Assembly (NCBI GenBank): GCA_018883365.1
Contig: VEQF01000006.1
Coordinates: 1 to 56,220 of the forward strand
Source: Candidatus Nanopelagicaceae bacterium
GTDB taxonomy: Bacteria > Actinomycetota > Actinomycetes > Nanopelagicales > Nanopelagicaceae
Direction of reading: 5' to 3'
Length of the DNA stretch: 56,220 nucleotides
Positions 42,215-50,929 of the stretch are shown here, one piece after another. Made by a program: the position numbers and the translations under genes. The notes beneath the pieces were generated by a model. The model saw only the letters and a program-made list of their open reading frames with translations. It was not told where the DNA came from and did not search any database. Numbering within the stretch: the first letter of the stretch is position 1; each line of letters opens with the position of its first letter.

Positions 42215-42960
42215 GACAAAATCCAGGTATCAAGAAGTGTAAATGCGGAGATGGCAAATACGAAAAATGCAAAAGCTTTCTTCAGCGTTACAGGGGAGAG
42301 CTTTGAGCTGTGGTGAGAAGCGGCTCGGGAAATGACTAATGCAACCAGCGCCATTAATGATGGGATCAACCAATTGACTTCGTCCCAATGTCTGAAGTGT
42401 GCAAAAAAACCGGTGAGTGTGTTTATAGTTATGATGAAAAGAGATGTTCCTGCGGCGCGAGCTGGAGCTACACTATAGAACAGAATAAGAATTGGAATGG
42501 CCAAGAAGCCTCCGCCAATTCCAAACAAACCAGTTAAAGCCCCGATGATTAGTGAAATAAGAATCAATGCAATAGGGGAAATCTTGCGTTCCTGTGTCGC
42601 AGTTGGCGCTGGCAGCAACATTGAAACACCAGCGGCAATCAACACCAAGGCAAATCCAGTTAAAACTAAGTTTTCCGGAATTCGGGGAAGAAAATATGCT
42701 CCAGTTAAATTCGTTGAAAGTCCAATAGCCCAGATAACAAGGGCTTCCTTAATCATTACTTCATCACGTTTCAATTTTGGTATTGCACCCGAGGCGGCGC
42801 CGATAAAGACAACCAGCAAAGATGCTGTGGTTGCTTGAACCGGGTTCAGACCAAAGACATAAATTAGCGCTGGTACAGCGAGCATCGATCCGCCTGCACC
42901 TACATATCCCAGTACAGCGCCTATGCCTAAACCACAAACCAAGGCAAGCAGGATTTCCAC
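42211..42960 (-). CDS. TauE/SafE family permease
   Basis: 249-aa membrane protein with about eight helices and two glycine-rich half motifs (GLGIGAVLGYVGAGGSMLAVP and GALTGLFGIGGGFLAIPIL are the repeats). The family is associated with export of sulfite or other organosulfur anions. GTG 42960 is the start with TACGGT ending 6 nt upstream. First gene of the TauE-MIP-arsC set. No ArsR-type regulator is present in the window. Confidence 0.86.
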   Translation of the reverse strand: MEILLALVCGLGIGAVLGYVGAGGSMLAVPALIYVFGLNPVQATTASLLVVFIGAASGAIPKLKRDEVMIKEALVIWAIGLSTNLTGAYFLPRIPENLVLTGFALVLIAAGVSMLLPAPTATQERKISPIALILISLIIGALTGLFGIGGGFLAIPILILFYSVAPARAAGTSLFIITINTLTGFFAHFRHWDEVNWLIPSLMALVALVISRAASHHSSKLSPVTLKKAFAFFVFAISAFTLLDTWILS

Positions 42961-42966
42961 TATCAG

Positions 42967-42972
42967 ACCGTA
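42967..42972 (-). promoter_or_regulatory. Putative -10 element of the tauE-MIP-arsC unit (leaderless)
   Basis: Minus-strand TACGGT, then 6 nt (CTGATA), then GTG 42960. Confidence 0.55.
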
Positions 42973-42989
42973 TCGTTAAGAAAAGAGAA

Positions 42990-43024
42990 AATCCCCCTCG
43001 CGACTTGCTACTGCGAGAGGGATT
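42990..43024 (-). terminator. Rho-independent terminator after the DoxX gene
   Basis: Inverted repeat AATCCCTCTCGC / GCGAGGGGGATT (one mismatch, 11-nt loop) followed on the minus strand by a T-rich run TTCTCTTTTCTT. It lies between DoxX and the tauE promoter and separates the two units. Confidence 0.8.
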
Positions 43025-43050
43025 AACTAAGAATTAATCCAAAGTTTGGA

Positions 43051-43464
43051 TTAGAGGTTGAAAAGCCCTTCAGTAATAGATGGGCCAAAATCAACACCAG
43101 TTCCAACCATCACGAAGATGATTAGAGCTGCGCCGGCAAGAGCCAGGTTCTTAAAGAAGCTGATGGTTTCATTTTGCTTTGCTTGCTCATCCTGAATGGT
43201 CCAGAAGTTATGCATCATGAATGCTGAAGCAATCAAGAAAATGGCTAGAAGTAGTGCACCTAAATCAGCGTAAACGCCGAGGGCAACGTATAAGCCACCA
43301 ACGATCAACATCAATCCGGTGACAATTACTGAAAGCTTCGCAGCTGGAACCTTCTTGAACTGCGCATAGCCGGTCATTGCCTGCAATTTAGTTAGGTGAG
43401 CGATACCTGAGTTGATAAAGATCAGCGCAAAAAGCACGCGACCAATCACAAGGAGGATATCCAT
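43051..43464 (-). CDS. DoxX family membrane protein
   Basis: 137 aa with four helices: ILLVIGRVLFALIFINSGI at the start, VTGLMLIVGGLYVALGVY in the middle and two more towards the C-terminus. The family is redox-linked in some actinobacteria but generally uncharacterised. AAGGA lies 5 nt before the ATG, and a good promoter (TTGAAA, 17 bp, TACCCT) is upstream. It is monocistronic, bounded by terminators on both sides. Confidence 0.87.
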   Translation of the reverse strand: MDILLVIGRVLFALIFINSGIAHLTKLQAMTGYAQFKKVPAAKLSVIVTGLMLIVGGLYVALGVYADLGALLLAIFLIASAFMMHNFWTIQDEQAKQNETISFFKNLALAGAALIIFVMVGTGVDFGPSITEGLFNL

Positions 43465-43497
43465 GGTTTCCTTTCATAGGGGACAAGATTTAGTTGA

Positions 43498-43526
43498 AGG
43501 GTAAACCAATTTATTTTAAGTTTCAA
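43498..43526 (-). promoter_or_regulatory. Sigma-70-type promoter of the DoxX gene
   Basis: Minus strand: -35 TTGAAA (43526-43521), 17-nt spacer, -10 TACCCT (43503-43498). The predicted leader of about 27 nt contains the AAGGA ribosome binding site. One of the few promoters here with a recognisable -35. Confidence 0.7.
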
Positions 43527-43551
43527 TTATCTAGTGGTGTTTCGTGGGATT

Positions 43552-43590
43552 AAAAAACCGCGCCCAGCGAAGTGCTGAGCACGGTTTTTT
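43552..43590 (-). terminator. Rho-independent terminator after the 5'-nucleotidase gene
   Basis: Minus strand: AAAAAACCGTGCTCAGC, 5-nt loop, CGCTGGGCGCGGTTTTTT; near-perfect stem with two mismatches and a six-T tail. The A and T runs at both ends would let it work in either direction. Confidence 0.88.
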
Positions 43591-43611
43591 GCTACTAATT
43601 AGTAGATACCT

Positions 43612-45621
43612 TTATGGGTTTACCTTGGTGATGCGACCATCTAGTGCAGGGATTTGAATCGCCTTGCCGCCAGCTGATGCTTCTTGTACCGCTTCAATAA
43701 ACACATCAACTAGCAAGCCGCGAAGCTTTGCCTTTGAAGGTGTAAAGAAGCCGACGTACCCATCTCCACCGTAAATCATGAAGTCTGGAACCGCGATTGT
43801 GAATTCCTTTGAATCCTTTGCAATCGCAGTGCCGTTAGCCAAAGTCACACTCTGTACGCGTGAACCAACTGGCTTTGAGGTATCAAAACTAAATTTGAAA
43901 CCAGAGATCTGTGGGAAGCGACCGTCGCCGGGCCAGTTGCTGACTCCGTTTTCTAGTGCCTTCCAAAGATTTTCACCGGTGATTACTGAGACACCAACTG
44001 TGTTTCCAAATGGATAAACAGCAAGTGCATCACCAAGTGTTACATCGTAAGGAGCAACCTTGTCGGTTCCTGGACGGTTGTAACTCTTGTCAGCAGGAAC
44101 ATAAGTTGATGCTGGGAACTTGTCACGGATACCGCCACCGTTAATGTAGGCGAAATCTGTGCCGTACTTCTTGCGCATCGCATCAGCGGTGAAGTTACCA
44201 ATCGCTGCTTCGCCTGCTCGTTGTACCTGTGGAGTTCCACCTTGTGCAAAGATTCCATTTACTTGACCAATCTTTACATCAAGCTTGGAAGTTAGTTGGT
44301 CTTTGTATTTCTTAACGAGAGCAACACCATCAGCATTTGGAGTCAGTGTTGCGATGTTTGCACGGGTTACAACATCAACAGCTGCACCACGAACTCGGCT
44401 TGAGCCATCAACGCAAACATTTACCTTGTTGTACTCCTGACCAGCGTTGCGAACCATGGCGATCAATGCACCATTTACTGCAGCGTTTCCAGCGAGAGCT
44501 GAGTTGTAGGTCTGGTGGCTGTGACCACCGAAAATAACTGCTGCACCTTTGATTTCTGATGCGAGATCAATCAGACGACCCTTTGCAGCGCCATCGCGAT
44601 TCTCTTGCCATCCTTGGTGGAGCAGAGCAACAACGAAGTTAGCGCCAGCAGCTTTTGCTTGCTTGATAGCCGCATTAACTCCATCTGCGCTTGGTGAAAT
44701 TACTAGATCCTTACCATTGGCGGTTAGATTGCCAGGGAAAATTTGCTCCTTGGTATCTTCGGTATTGGCGGCAACAAAGCCCACCTTCATACCAGCGCGC
44801 TCAACAATATGGAAAGTCTTGGCAGCTTTAGCACCACTCTTTAGCGGTTCGATTGAGCTGTAGTTTGAAGCAACCCACTGGAAATCAGATGCTCCAATAA
44901 TCTTCTGAACGTGAGCAAGGTTGCGATCATGTTCATGGTTACCGAAACCTGAGACATCAAACTTCATAAGGTTCATTGACTCAATTGTTGGGAGTTCTTC
45001 AAACTGACTTGAGATTGGTGGCGCAGCACCGATGTTGTCGCCAGATGAAACGGTAAATGTTGCTGGGTTCTTTGCCCGTTCTGCTGCAAACGCAGTAGTT
45101 AATAAAGCGGTACCGGCATTTGCAGAAGTTCCTTCAATTGCACCATGCAAGTCGCTGAGCTGTAGGAGTTGAACTGCTTTCCAGGTGCTCTTTGAAACGC
45201 CAGCTAAATCTGTTGCGCTAAATGTTTTGCTCCATGTTCCAGCTCTGGAGAAACCATATGCATTTACCGCTTTGATGGAAATTGTTGCGCTGGTTTGGCC
45301 TTCAATAATTGGCAGAGTAACTACGCCAGTTGTTGTTGCAGGAAGAGTGATAGGGCATGAGCCTTCACCGCTTGAGAGAACATATGCATTAACTGCAGGC
45401 GAGGCAGTTACTTTTTCGAAAACAACTCGAACACCAGTTGATGTTAGGTATGCCTTCTTAATTACTGGGGCTGCAGGTACCGCGTATGTGTTAGCTGTTA
45501 CCTGCGGGGAAGTGAGCACCACTAGTGCGGATGTTGTAAGCGCGAGGGCGCTAACAACAGCTGAGATTCGTAGGCGGAGGGATTTGCCCTGGGCCTGCGC
45601 TTTGGAGGTATGTGTGATCAC
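43612..45621 (-). CDS. Secreted 5'-nucleotidase / metallophosphatase with N-terminal Fn3-like domain
   Basis: 669 aa. A signal peptide (basic SLRLRIS then a hydrophobic stretch, residues ~14-44) is followed by a beta-rich domain resembling fibronectin type III (YAVPAAPVIKKAYLTSTGVR... about residues 46-140). Then comes the metallophosphatase domain (LLQLSDLHG, SSGDNIG, FGNHEHD, GGHSHQTY) and the C-terminal 5'-nucleotidase domain (FAYINGGGIRDKFP, VYPFGNTVGVSVI). It likely dephosphorylates extracellular nucleotides for phosphate and nucleoside uptake. Start is GTG 45621. No sorting motif or C-terminal helix is seen, so it is probably released or loosely wall-bound. Confidence 0.92.
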   Translation of the reverse strand: MITHTSKAQAQGKSLRLRISAVVSALALTTSALVVLTSPQVTANTYAVPAAPVIKKAYLTSTGVRVVFEKVTASPAVNAYVLSSGEGSCPITLPATTTGVVTLPIIEGQTSATISIKAVNAYGFSRAGTWSKTFSATDLAGVSKSTWKAVQLLQLSDLHGAIEGTSANAGTALLTTAFAAERAKNPATFTVSSGDNIGAAPPISSQFEELPTIESMNLMKFDVSGFGNHEHDRNLAHVQKIIGASDFQWVASNYSSIEPLKSGAKAAKTFHIVERAGMKVGFVAANTEDTKEQIFPGNLTANGKDLVISPSADGVNAAIKQAKAAGANFVVALLHQGWQENRDGAAKGRLIDLASEIKGAAVIFGGHSHQTYNSALAGNAAVNGALIAMVRNAGQEYNKVNVCVDGSSRVRGAAVDVVTRANIATLTPNADGVALVKKYKDQLTSKLDVKIGQVNGIFAQGGTPQVQRAGEAAIGNFTADAMRKKYGTDFAYINGGGIRDKFPASTYVPADKSYNRPGTDKVAPYDVTLGDALAVYPFGNTVGVSVITGENLWKALENGVSNWPGDGRFPQISGFKFSFDTSKPVGSRVQSVTLANGTAIAKDSKEFTIAVPDFMIYGGDGYVGFFTPSKAKLRGLLVDVFIEAVQEASAGGKAIQIPALDGRITKVNP

Positions 45622-45677
45622 GGGCGGATACTGGCATGAGATTGGCTAGAGCTTCATAACGGGCGGGTATCTCGGGC

Positions 45678-45706
45678 TTGTGTCTGTCAGAGCTGCCCGC
45701 TAAGGT
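45678..45706 (+). promoter_or_regulatory. Promoter of the DUF6504-dnaE2-dinB operon
   Basis: TTGTGT (45678-45683), 17-nt spacer, TAAGGT (45701-45706). The last base of the -10 is the first base of the LexA box, so a bound repressor would cover the transcription start. Confidence 0.65.
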
Positions 45707-45723
45707 TCGAACAAATGTTCGAA
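45706..45723. promoter_or_regulatory. LexA/SOS box
   Basis: Perfect palindrome TTCGAACAAATGTTCGAA, matching the actinobacterial/Gram-positive SOS consensus CGAAC-N4-GTTCG. The ATG of the DUF6504 gene lies inside it (45715-45717). Confidence 0.93.
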
Positions 45724-46002
45724 AAACCTGAAATGAGCCCAAAGATATACCTGGCTGGCGGTGAGCCCATTGAGTTCATCCACAATGGCCAGCACTTTCG
45801 CGTACACACAATCCTCTCCTCATGGCGTGAATCAGGCGGTTGGTGGAATCGAGCCAGCGATGGCCTATTTAGACCAGATGACGGTTCACGAATTCTCTGG
45901 CGGGTTGAAGCTGCGCCAATCGGAGTTATGAAGACCTTCGAAATAGAACGTGAAGAGGGTGTAGGGCTGTGGCGTATCAGACCCACCTCGCGTCCTGCCT
46001 AA
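45715..46002 (+). CDS. DUF6504 family protein, first gene of the SOS mutagenesis operon
   Basis: 95-aa protein with a conserved WWNRASDG and FRV-type beta strand pattern; function unknown. The family is typically adjacent to dnaE2 or imuB/dinB genes in actinobacteria. ATG 45715 lies within the LexA box and 8 nt after the -10; ATG 45733 (MSPKIYLAGGEPIEF) is an alternative start that would leave the operator untranslated. Six bp before dnaE2. Confidence 0.82.
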   Translation: MFEKPEMSPKIYLAGGEPIEFIHNGQHFRVHTILSSWRESGGWWNRASDGLFRPDDGSRILWRVEAAPIGVMKTFEIEREEGVGLWRIRPTSRPA

Positions 46003-46008
46003 TTAATC

Positions 46009-49000
46009 ATGAGCTTTACTCATCTACACCTAGCTAGCGGGTTCTCTTTTAAATACGGAACCACTTTGCCTAATCTTTTAGTCGAGCAGGCGCGCGATCT
46101 AGGAATGCACTCGCTGGCTTTAACAGATCGAGATGGATTATCAGGAGCAATTAGATTTACCCAAAGCTGTGTAGAGAATCAGATCTCTCCAATTATTGGG
46201 GTTGATATAACTTACGAAAATCAAACCCGCATTACCTTGCTTGCTACCTCTGGGGCGGGATGGTCATCGCTTGTTAGAGTTGTAACTGCTCTTAAAAATT
46301 ATGGCGCGTCATGTGATTTAAATTTTTTAAAACAAAACTCTCATTACACTAAAAATCTTTTAGCACTTCATGGCCCAGACTCAGAAATATCTAGAGCTTT
46401 AACTTCACGGCGTTATGACAAGGCTTTGCATATTTACAACTCAACTCGCGATTTATTTTTAGAGCAGAGTATCGAATGTGTATCCCATCTAATATATGGA
46501 GAAGCTCCAAAATCTACAGTTCACGCTGCTCGGATGCTGGGCTTTGCACGTGATCATGATCTTCCAGCAATTTTGACTAACGCTGCTCGAATGAGGGTAA
46601 GAGAAGATGCTCCAGTTGCAGATGTTTTAGATGCCACACGTAATTTATTGCCACTTCATCAGAAAGTAGTAGAGAGAAAAAATGCAGAAGCATTTCTAAA
46701 AAGTAATGATGAGATGATGTTTATTGCCGAAAAGATAGCAAGTGCGGCAGGGGAGCGAAATCCAAAACAACTACTAAGAACAACAAAAGAGTGGGCCGAG
46801 CGCGCTGTTCTATCGCCCACAAAAGACATCGGACTAGGTTCTATACATCTTCCAGAGCCTCAGGTTGTAGGGGCTAATTCTCATTCTGAGTTAGTAACTC
46901 AGCTGCGTGATAGATCCTTAGCCGGTGTTAATTGGCGCTATGGAGGAATGCGCCCCGATGTTGAAGAGCGCTTAAATAAAGAGCTTTCAATTATTGCCAG
47001 CCTGGGTTATGAATCTTATTTTTTAACAGTTGCTGACATAACTGATCGGGCCAGAGCCAGTGGAATCAGGGTTGCAGCTAGAGGTAGTGGGGCAGGATCT
47101 TTGGTTTGTCATCTATTGGGAATATCAGGTGTAGAGCCATTGTCTTTAGGTTTGCTGATGGAGCGATTCTGCTCGCCACTTAGACAAGCGTTACCGGACA
47201 TAGACATAGATGTTGAATCCGCCAGAAGATTAGAAATCTACGACCAGGTATTCAATAGCTATAACCAACGCTGTGCCACAGTTGCGATGTTTGATAAGTA
47301 CCGCGCTAGACATGCCATAAGAGATGTTGGCGCCGCTCTTTCGCTTCCGCCAATGGAAATAGATTTGGTTGCTAAATCTCTGCCTCACATTAGAGCGCGA
47401 AATATCTCTCAAGCTTTGGAAAATCTTCCCGAACTACGAAATCTAAATCTGACCTCTAACACCTGGAAAATGGCGATAGGTCTAGCAGAAAGATTAGATG
47501 GACTGCCACGAAATTTAGCGATGCATCCATGTGCCGTAGTTATCTCTGACGTAGGGCTATATGACCGCGCTCCTATAGAAACTAATGCCAGCAATTACCC
47601 AATGGTGCAATGGGATAAAGATGATGTAGAGGCGATAGGACTTCTCAAGTTAGATATTCTCGGAGTGAGAATGCAATCTGCTTTGGCTTACTCTGTTTCA
47701 GAGATTAAAAGAACTACTGGATTAGATATCGATTTGGATTCCATCCCGCTTGATGATCAAAAAACCTTTGAATTAATTCAATCCACTAAAACTTTAGGTT
47801 TATTTCAAATTGAAAGCCCGGGTCAACGTGAGCTGGTCGGGAAGTTTGCTCCAGAAACTTTCACTGATTTGATTATTGATATTTCACTTTTCAGACCCGG
47901 TCCAGTTAAAAGCGACATGATTACCCCATTTCTAAATGCCCGCCAAGGCTGGAAAGCTAGAGAGATATTTCATCCAGATTTACTAGAGATTCTTGATGAC
48001 ACCGAAGGTGTGGTTGTATTTCATGAGCAGGTAATCGAAATCATCGCCCAGCTTGGCGGTGTAACCCTGGCTGAAGCCGATGAAAAGCGTCGCGCATTGG
48101 GTAGTAAAGAAGGTCAACAAGAGGTCTGTGATTGGTTTTTTCCTGCAGCTACGGCACGTGGCTATTCCTTGGAAATCATCTCCAAGATGTGGGAGGTGCT
48201 TCGGGCCTTCGCCTCATTTGGTTTTTGTAAGGCACATGCCGCAGCTTTCGCATTGCCCACCTATCAATCAGCCTGGCTGAAAACCCATCACCCAGCTGCT
48301 TTCTTAGCGGGGGTTTTAACCCATGAGCCCGGTATGTACCCAAAACGTTTAATACTTGATGAGGCTCGAAGATTTGGCATAAATATTGCGAAGCTAGATA
48401 TCAATCGCTCTGATCGCACCTACAAAGTAGAGGGCGAATCACAATCTGATATTCGATTAGGACTATCAGATGTAAGCGGCATCAGCGATGCTGAGATAAA
48501 CGCCATACTAGAAAACCGCCCCTTCATAGATTTAGCTGATTTCGTGCACCGTAGCGGTGTTAGTAGGCCAACTTGTGAAGCGTTATTGATGATTGGCGCC
48601 TTCGATGCGCTTTATCCAGATCATCTAAACCATCGAGATCTTTTGCTACATTTAAATGACTTATATAAATGGTCGCGCACCTCAAGCAAAGCTTTAACAG
48701 CGTTGAGCGGCTCGCAATTAACTTTCGGCTTCACGCCAGAGCTATCCAAAACCGGCCTACCTGATTTAAAAGCTCATGAGCAGGTTAGAAATGAAATTGA
48801 GTTTTTGGGGATGGATGTTTCACACCACATGATGGAGTTTTACGCCGACTTTCTTAATCAAATCGGAGCGGTTAGATCAGGGGATTTAATAAAACAGCGA
48901 TCCGGTTCATCAATTCTTGTAGCTGGCGTGAAGGTAATTCTGCAAACACCTCCTGTGCGCTCCGGTAAAAGAGTTATGTTTTTAACATTGGATGATGGAC

Positions 49001-49194
49001 ATGGATGTAGCGATGTAACTTTCTTTGAAGACATGCAGCGTTCATATGCAGAAACCCTTTACAGCTCCAAATTGCTTTTAGTCAGGGGTCAACTACGTAG
49101 AACCGGACCACGCGGAGTTTCCCTACGCGCCACTGCGGCGTGGGATTTATCGGCTGCTTATGAAAAGTGGCGTAATCTGGCGGTTTGTGAGTGA
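46009..49194 (+). CDS. dnaE2: Error-prone DNA polymerase III alpha subunit
   Basis: Family C translesion polymerase, 1061 aa. N-terminal PHP domain (FTHLHLASGFSFKYG, LALTDRDGLSGAIRF, residues 1-270). The polymerase core has ARGSGAGSLVCHLLGI, LPDIDIDVESARR (catalytic Asp pair, about residues 398-402) and VQWDKDDVEAIGLLKLDILG. It then has FCKAHAAAFALPTYQSAWLK, helix-hairpin-helix and a C-terminal OB fold. It is shorter than replicative DnaE1 and, with dinB and an SOS box, matches DnaE2, which mediates damage-induced mutagenesis. Confidence 0.93.
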   Translation: MSFTHLHLASGFSFKYGTTLPNLLVEQARDLGMHSLALTDRDGLSGAIRFTQSCVENQISPIIGVDITYENQTRITLLATSGAGWSSLVRVVTALKNYGASCDLNFLKQNSHYTKNLLALHGPDSEISRALTSRRYDKALHIYNSTRDLFLEQSIECVSHLIYGEAPKSTVHAARMLGFARDHDLPAILTNAARMRVREDAPVADVLDATRNLLPLHQKVVERKNAEAFLKSNDEMMFIAEKIASAAGERNPKQLLRTTKEWAERAVLSPTKDIGLGSIHLPEPQVVGANSHSELVTQLRDRSLAGVNWRYGGMRPDVEERLNKELSIIASLGYESYFLTVADITDRARASGIRVAARGSGAGSLVCHLLGISGVEPLSLGLLMERFCSPLRQALPDIDIDVESARRLEIYDQVFNSYNQRCATVAMFDKYRARHAIRDVGAALSLPPMEIDLVAKSLPHIRARNISQALENLPELRNLNLTSNTWKMAIGLAERLDGLPRNLAMHPCAVVISDVGLYDRAPIETNASNYPMVQWDKDDVEAIGLLKLDILGVRMQSALAYSVSEIKRTTGLDIDLDSIPLDDQKTFELIQSTKTLGLFQIESPGQRELVGKFAPETFTDLIIDISLFRPGPVKSDMITPFLNARQGWKAREIFHPDLLEILDDTEGVVVFHEQVIEIIAQLGGVTLAEADEKRRALGSKEGQQEVCDWFFPAATARGYSLEIISKMWEVLRAFASFGFCKAHAAAFALPTYQSAWLKTHHPAAFLAGVLTHEPGMYPKRLILDEARRFGINIAKLDINRSDRTYKVEGESQSDIRLGLSDVSGISDAEINAILENRPFIDLADFVHRSGVSRPTCEALLMIGAFDALYPDHLNHRDLLLHLNDLYKWSRTSSKALTALSGSQLTFGFTPELSKTGLPDLKAHEQVRNEIEFLGMDVSHHMMEFYADFLNQIGAVRSGDLIKQRSGSSILVAGVKVILQTPPVRSGKRVMFLTLDDGHGCSDVTFFEDMQRSYAETLYSSKLLLVRGQLRRTGPRGVSLRATAAWDLSAAYEKWRNLAVCE

Positions 49195-49198
49195 AGAA

Positions 49199-50389
49199 AT
49201 GAGAGAACATTCAACGATATTGCATGTTGATATGGATGCCTTCTTCGCCTCGGTATCGGAGCTCGATTACCCGCAATATCAAGGAAAGCCTTTAGTAGTT
49301 GGAGCCGGCGCGAGGGGAGTAGTTCTTTCCGCCAACTATCAAGCTCGAAAGTTTGGCATCAGAGCAGCTATGCCTGTCGCCCGCGCCCAAAGGATGGCTC
49401 CAACCGCAATTTTCATTCCACCAAATCACGAGCGATACTCAGAGGTCTCCAGAAAAGTTATGGAGATATTTTTTGAATTTACTCCATATGTGGAGCCGCT
49501 CTCGCTAGATGAAGCATTTTTGGATGTGACCGGATCTCGAAGATTGTTTGGAACCGGAAGAGAGATTGCCCAAGCTATAAGAAAAAGAGTTTTTGAACAG
49601 GAGAAAATTACCTGCTCAGTGGGAATTTCAAATACTAAGTTCATAGCCAAACTAGCTTCCGGTAGGTGTAAACCAAATGGAGTTTTGGAGATTACGCCGG
49701 ATCGAGTACTCACATTTTTACATCCACTTCCAGTAAGCGAGATTTGGGGAGTAGGACCAAAAACAAATGAAGAGTTACAACGTCTAGGACTTCGAACCGT
49801 TTCAGATATTGCAAATACCCCGTTAGAAACTTTGAAGCGCGCATTAGGAGAGAATGCCGGGGTATCTCTTTACGAGTTAGCTTGGGCCCGTGATTATCGA
49901 GATGTAGTTCCAGATGCTCCGGAAAAAAGTATTAGTGCCGCCGAAACATTTTCTTATGACTTAGAGGATCAAGAGGAGATATTTCGAGAGTTACTTCGGC
50001 TAACAGAGCGGGCCTCTCACCGATTACGGAAAAGAGATTTACTCTGCAAAACAGTTTCGCTAAAAGTCAGGTTTTCAGATTTCTCAAATGTGACCCGTTC
50101 CAAAACCGTTTCCCTTGGAATAAGTGGCACTCATGAGATTTACGAGATTGCGAAAGATTTGTTTCTAGCTTTAAAAATCGCAGGCTCCAGAATTCGTCTT
50201 CTGGGGGTAGGGCTTGAAAATCTCACCGATCAATCTGGGGCGGTACATCAGCTCGAGCTAGGAGAGCGGGAGGTCGGCTGGCGAGAGGCTCAAGGCGCAA
50301 TCGATCGCGCTATTGAGAGGTTTGGGAGAGGTTCGGTACGTCCAGCACGTTTGGTAGATGAGTCTGAATCCAGTGATGAGCTGGAGTAA
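49199..50389 (+). CDS. dinB: DNA polymerase IV (Y family)
   Basis: 396-aa translesion polymerase. Catalytic motifs HVDMDAFFASVSELDYP (residues 8-24) and EPLSLDEAFLDVTGS are intact, so it is an active DinB rather than the catalytically dead ImuB usually partnered with DnaE2. Helix-hairpin-helix PVSEIWGVGPKTNEELQRLG follows. ATG 49199 is 4 bp after the dnaE2 stop; GTG 49187 is possible. No clear beta-clamp motif was identified at the C-terminus (it ends acidic, ESESSDELE). Last gene of the SOS operon. Confidence 0.92.
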   Translation: MREHSTILHVDMDAFFASVSELDYPQYQGKPLVVGAGARGVVLSANYQARKFGIRAAMPVARAQRMAPTAIFIPPNHERYSEVSRKVMEIFFEFTPYVEPLSLDEAFLDVTGSRRLFGTGREIAQAIRKRVFEQEKITCSVGISNTKFIAKLASGRCKPNGVLEITPDRVLTFLHPLPVSEIWGVGPKTNEELQRLGLRTVSDIANTPLETLKRALGENAGVSLYELAWARDYRDVVPDAPEKSISAAETFSYDLEDQEEIFRELLRLTERASHRLRKRDLLCKTVSLKVRFSDFSNVTRSKTVSLGISGTHEIYEIAKDLFLALKIAGSRIRLLGVGLENLTDQSGAVHQLELGEREVGWREAQGAIDRAIERFGRGSVRPARLVDESESSDELE

Positions 50390-50447
50390 AAGCCTAGAAA
50401 AGTAAGTGAGTTCGCTGATTCGACTTTCCAGTTTTTACTAGCTCTAC

Positions 50448-50453
50448 TATTGT
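50448..50453 (+). promoter_or_regulatory. Putative -10 element of the DUF3040 gene (leaderless)
   Basis: TATTGT is followed by exactly 6 nt (TTAGTT) and ATG 50460; no ribosome binding site. Confidence 0.55.
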
Positions 50454-50459
50454 TTAGTT

Positions 50460-50825
50460 ATGCCACTTTCCGAGCATGAAAAGCGTCTCTTGGCGGAGAT
50501 GGAGCAAGCCCTTGCCGCCGATGATCCACGGCTTATCTCTGCTTTCAGCGGAAAGACTCCAAGTCGCTCACGGGTAGTAGTTGGCTTTGGCTTGATTTTG
50601 CTCGGTATTTTCGTGCTCTTTGGCGGATTGATTTCTCAAACCCCGCCGCTAGGAATTGCCGGTTTTGTGTTGTCGCTAGTTGGCGCAGTACTTGCAATCT
50701 CCAATTTGGGTGGATTAATGAACTCGGTAATTAACCGCACTCAAACCCCAAAAACACCAGGCAACGGGGGTAAATGGAGCTCCAAGTTTGAGCAACGCTG
50801 GGATCGTCGCAATTTTGATGAGTAG
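50460..50825 (+). CDS. DUF3040 family membrane protein
   Basis: 121 aa. The N-terminal LSEHEKRLLAEMEQALAADD (about residues 3-22) is the DUF3040 signature, followed by two transmembrane helices (VVGFGLILLGIFVLFGGLI and GIAGFVLSLVGAVLAISNL) and a polar tail. A common actinobacterial protein found before mraZ; function unknown. Flanked by its own leaderless promoter and a strong terminator, so it is transcribed alone. Confidence 0.9.
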   Translation: MPLSEHEKRLLAEMEQALAADDPRLISAFSGKTPSRSRVVVGFGLILLGIFVLFGGLISQTPPLGIAGFVLSLVGAVLAISNLGGLMNSVINRTQTPKTPGNGGKWSSKFEQRWDRRNFDE

Positions 50826-50844
50826 TTAGCTCTCCCATTTTTCA

Positions 50845-50869
50845 CCCGCCCGCCAAGGCGGGTTTTTTT
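50845..50869 (+). terminator. Rho-independent terminator after the DUF3040 gene
   Basis: CCCGCC-CGCCAA-GGCGGG followed by seven T. The perfect 6-bp GC stem and T-run insulate the dcw cluster that follows. Confidence 0.88.
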
Positions 50870-50929
50870 ATGCCCAAATACTTTCTCATCGCTAGGTGGG
50901 GAGCGCCCTCAACTCGGCTGCGTAAAAAA

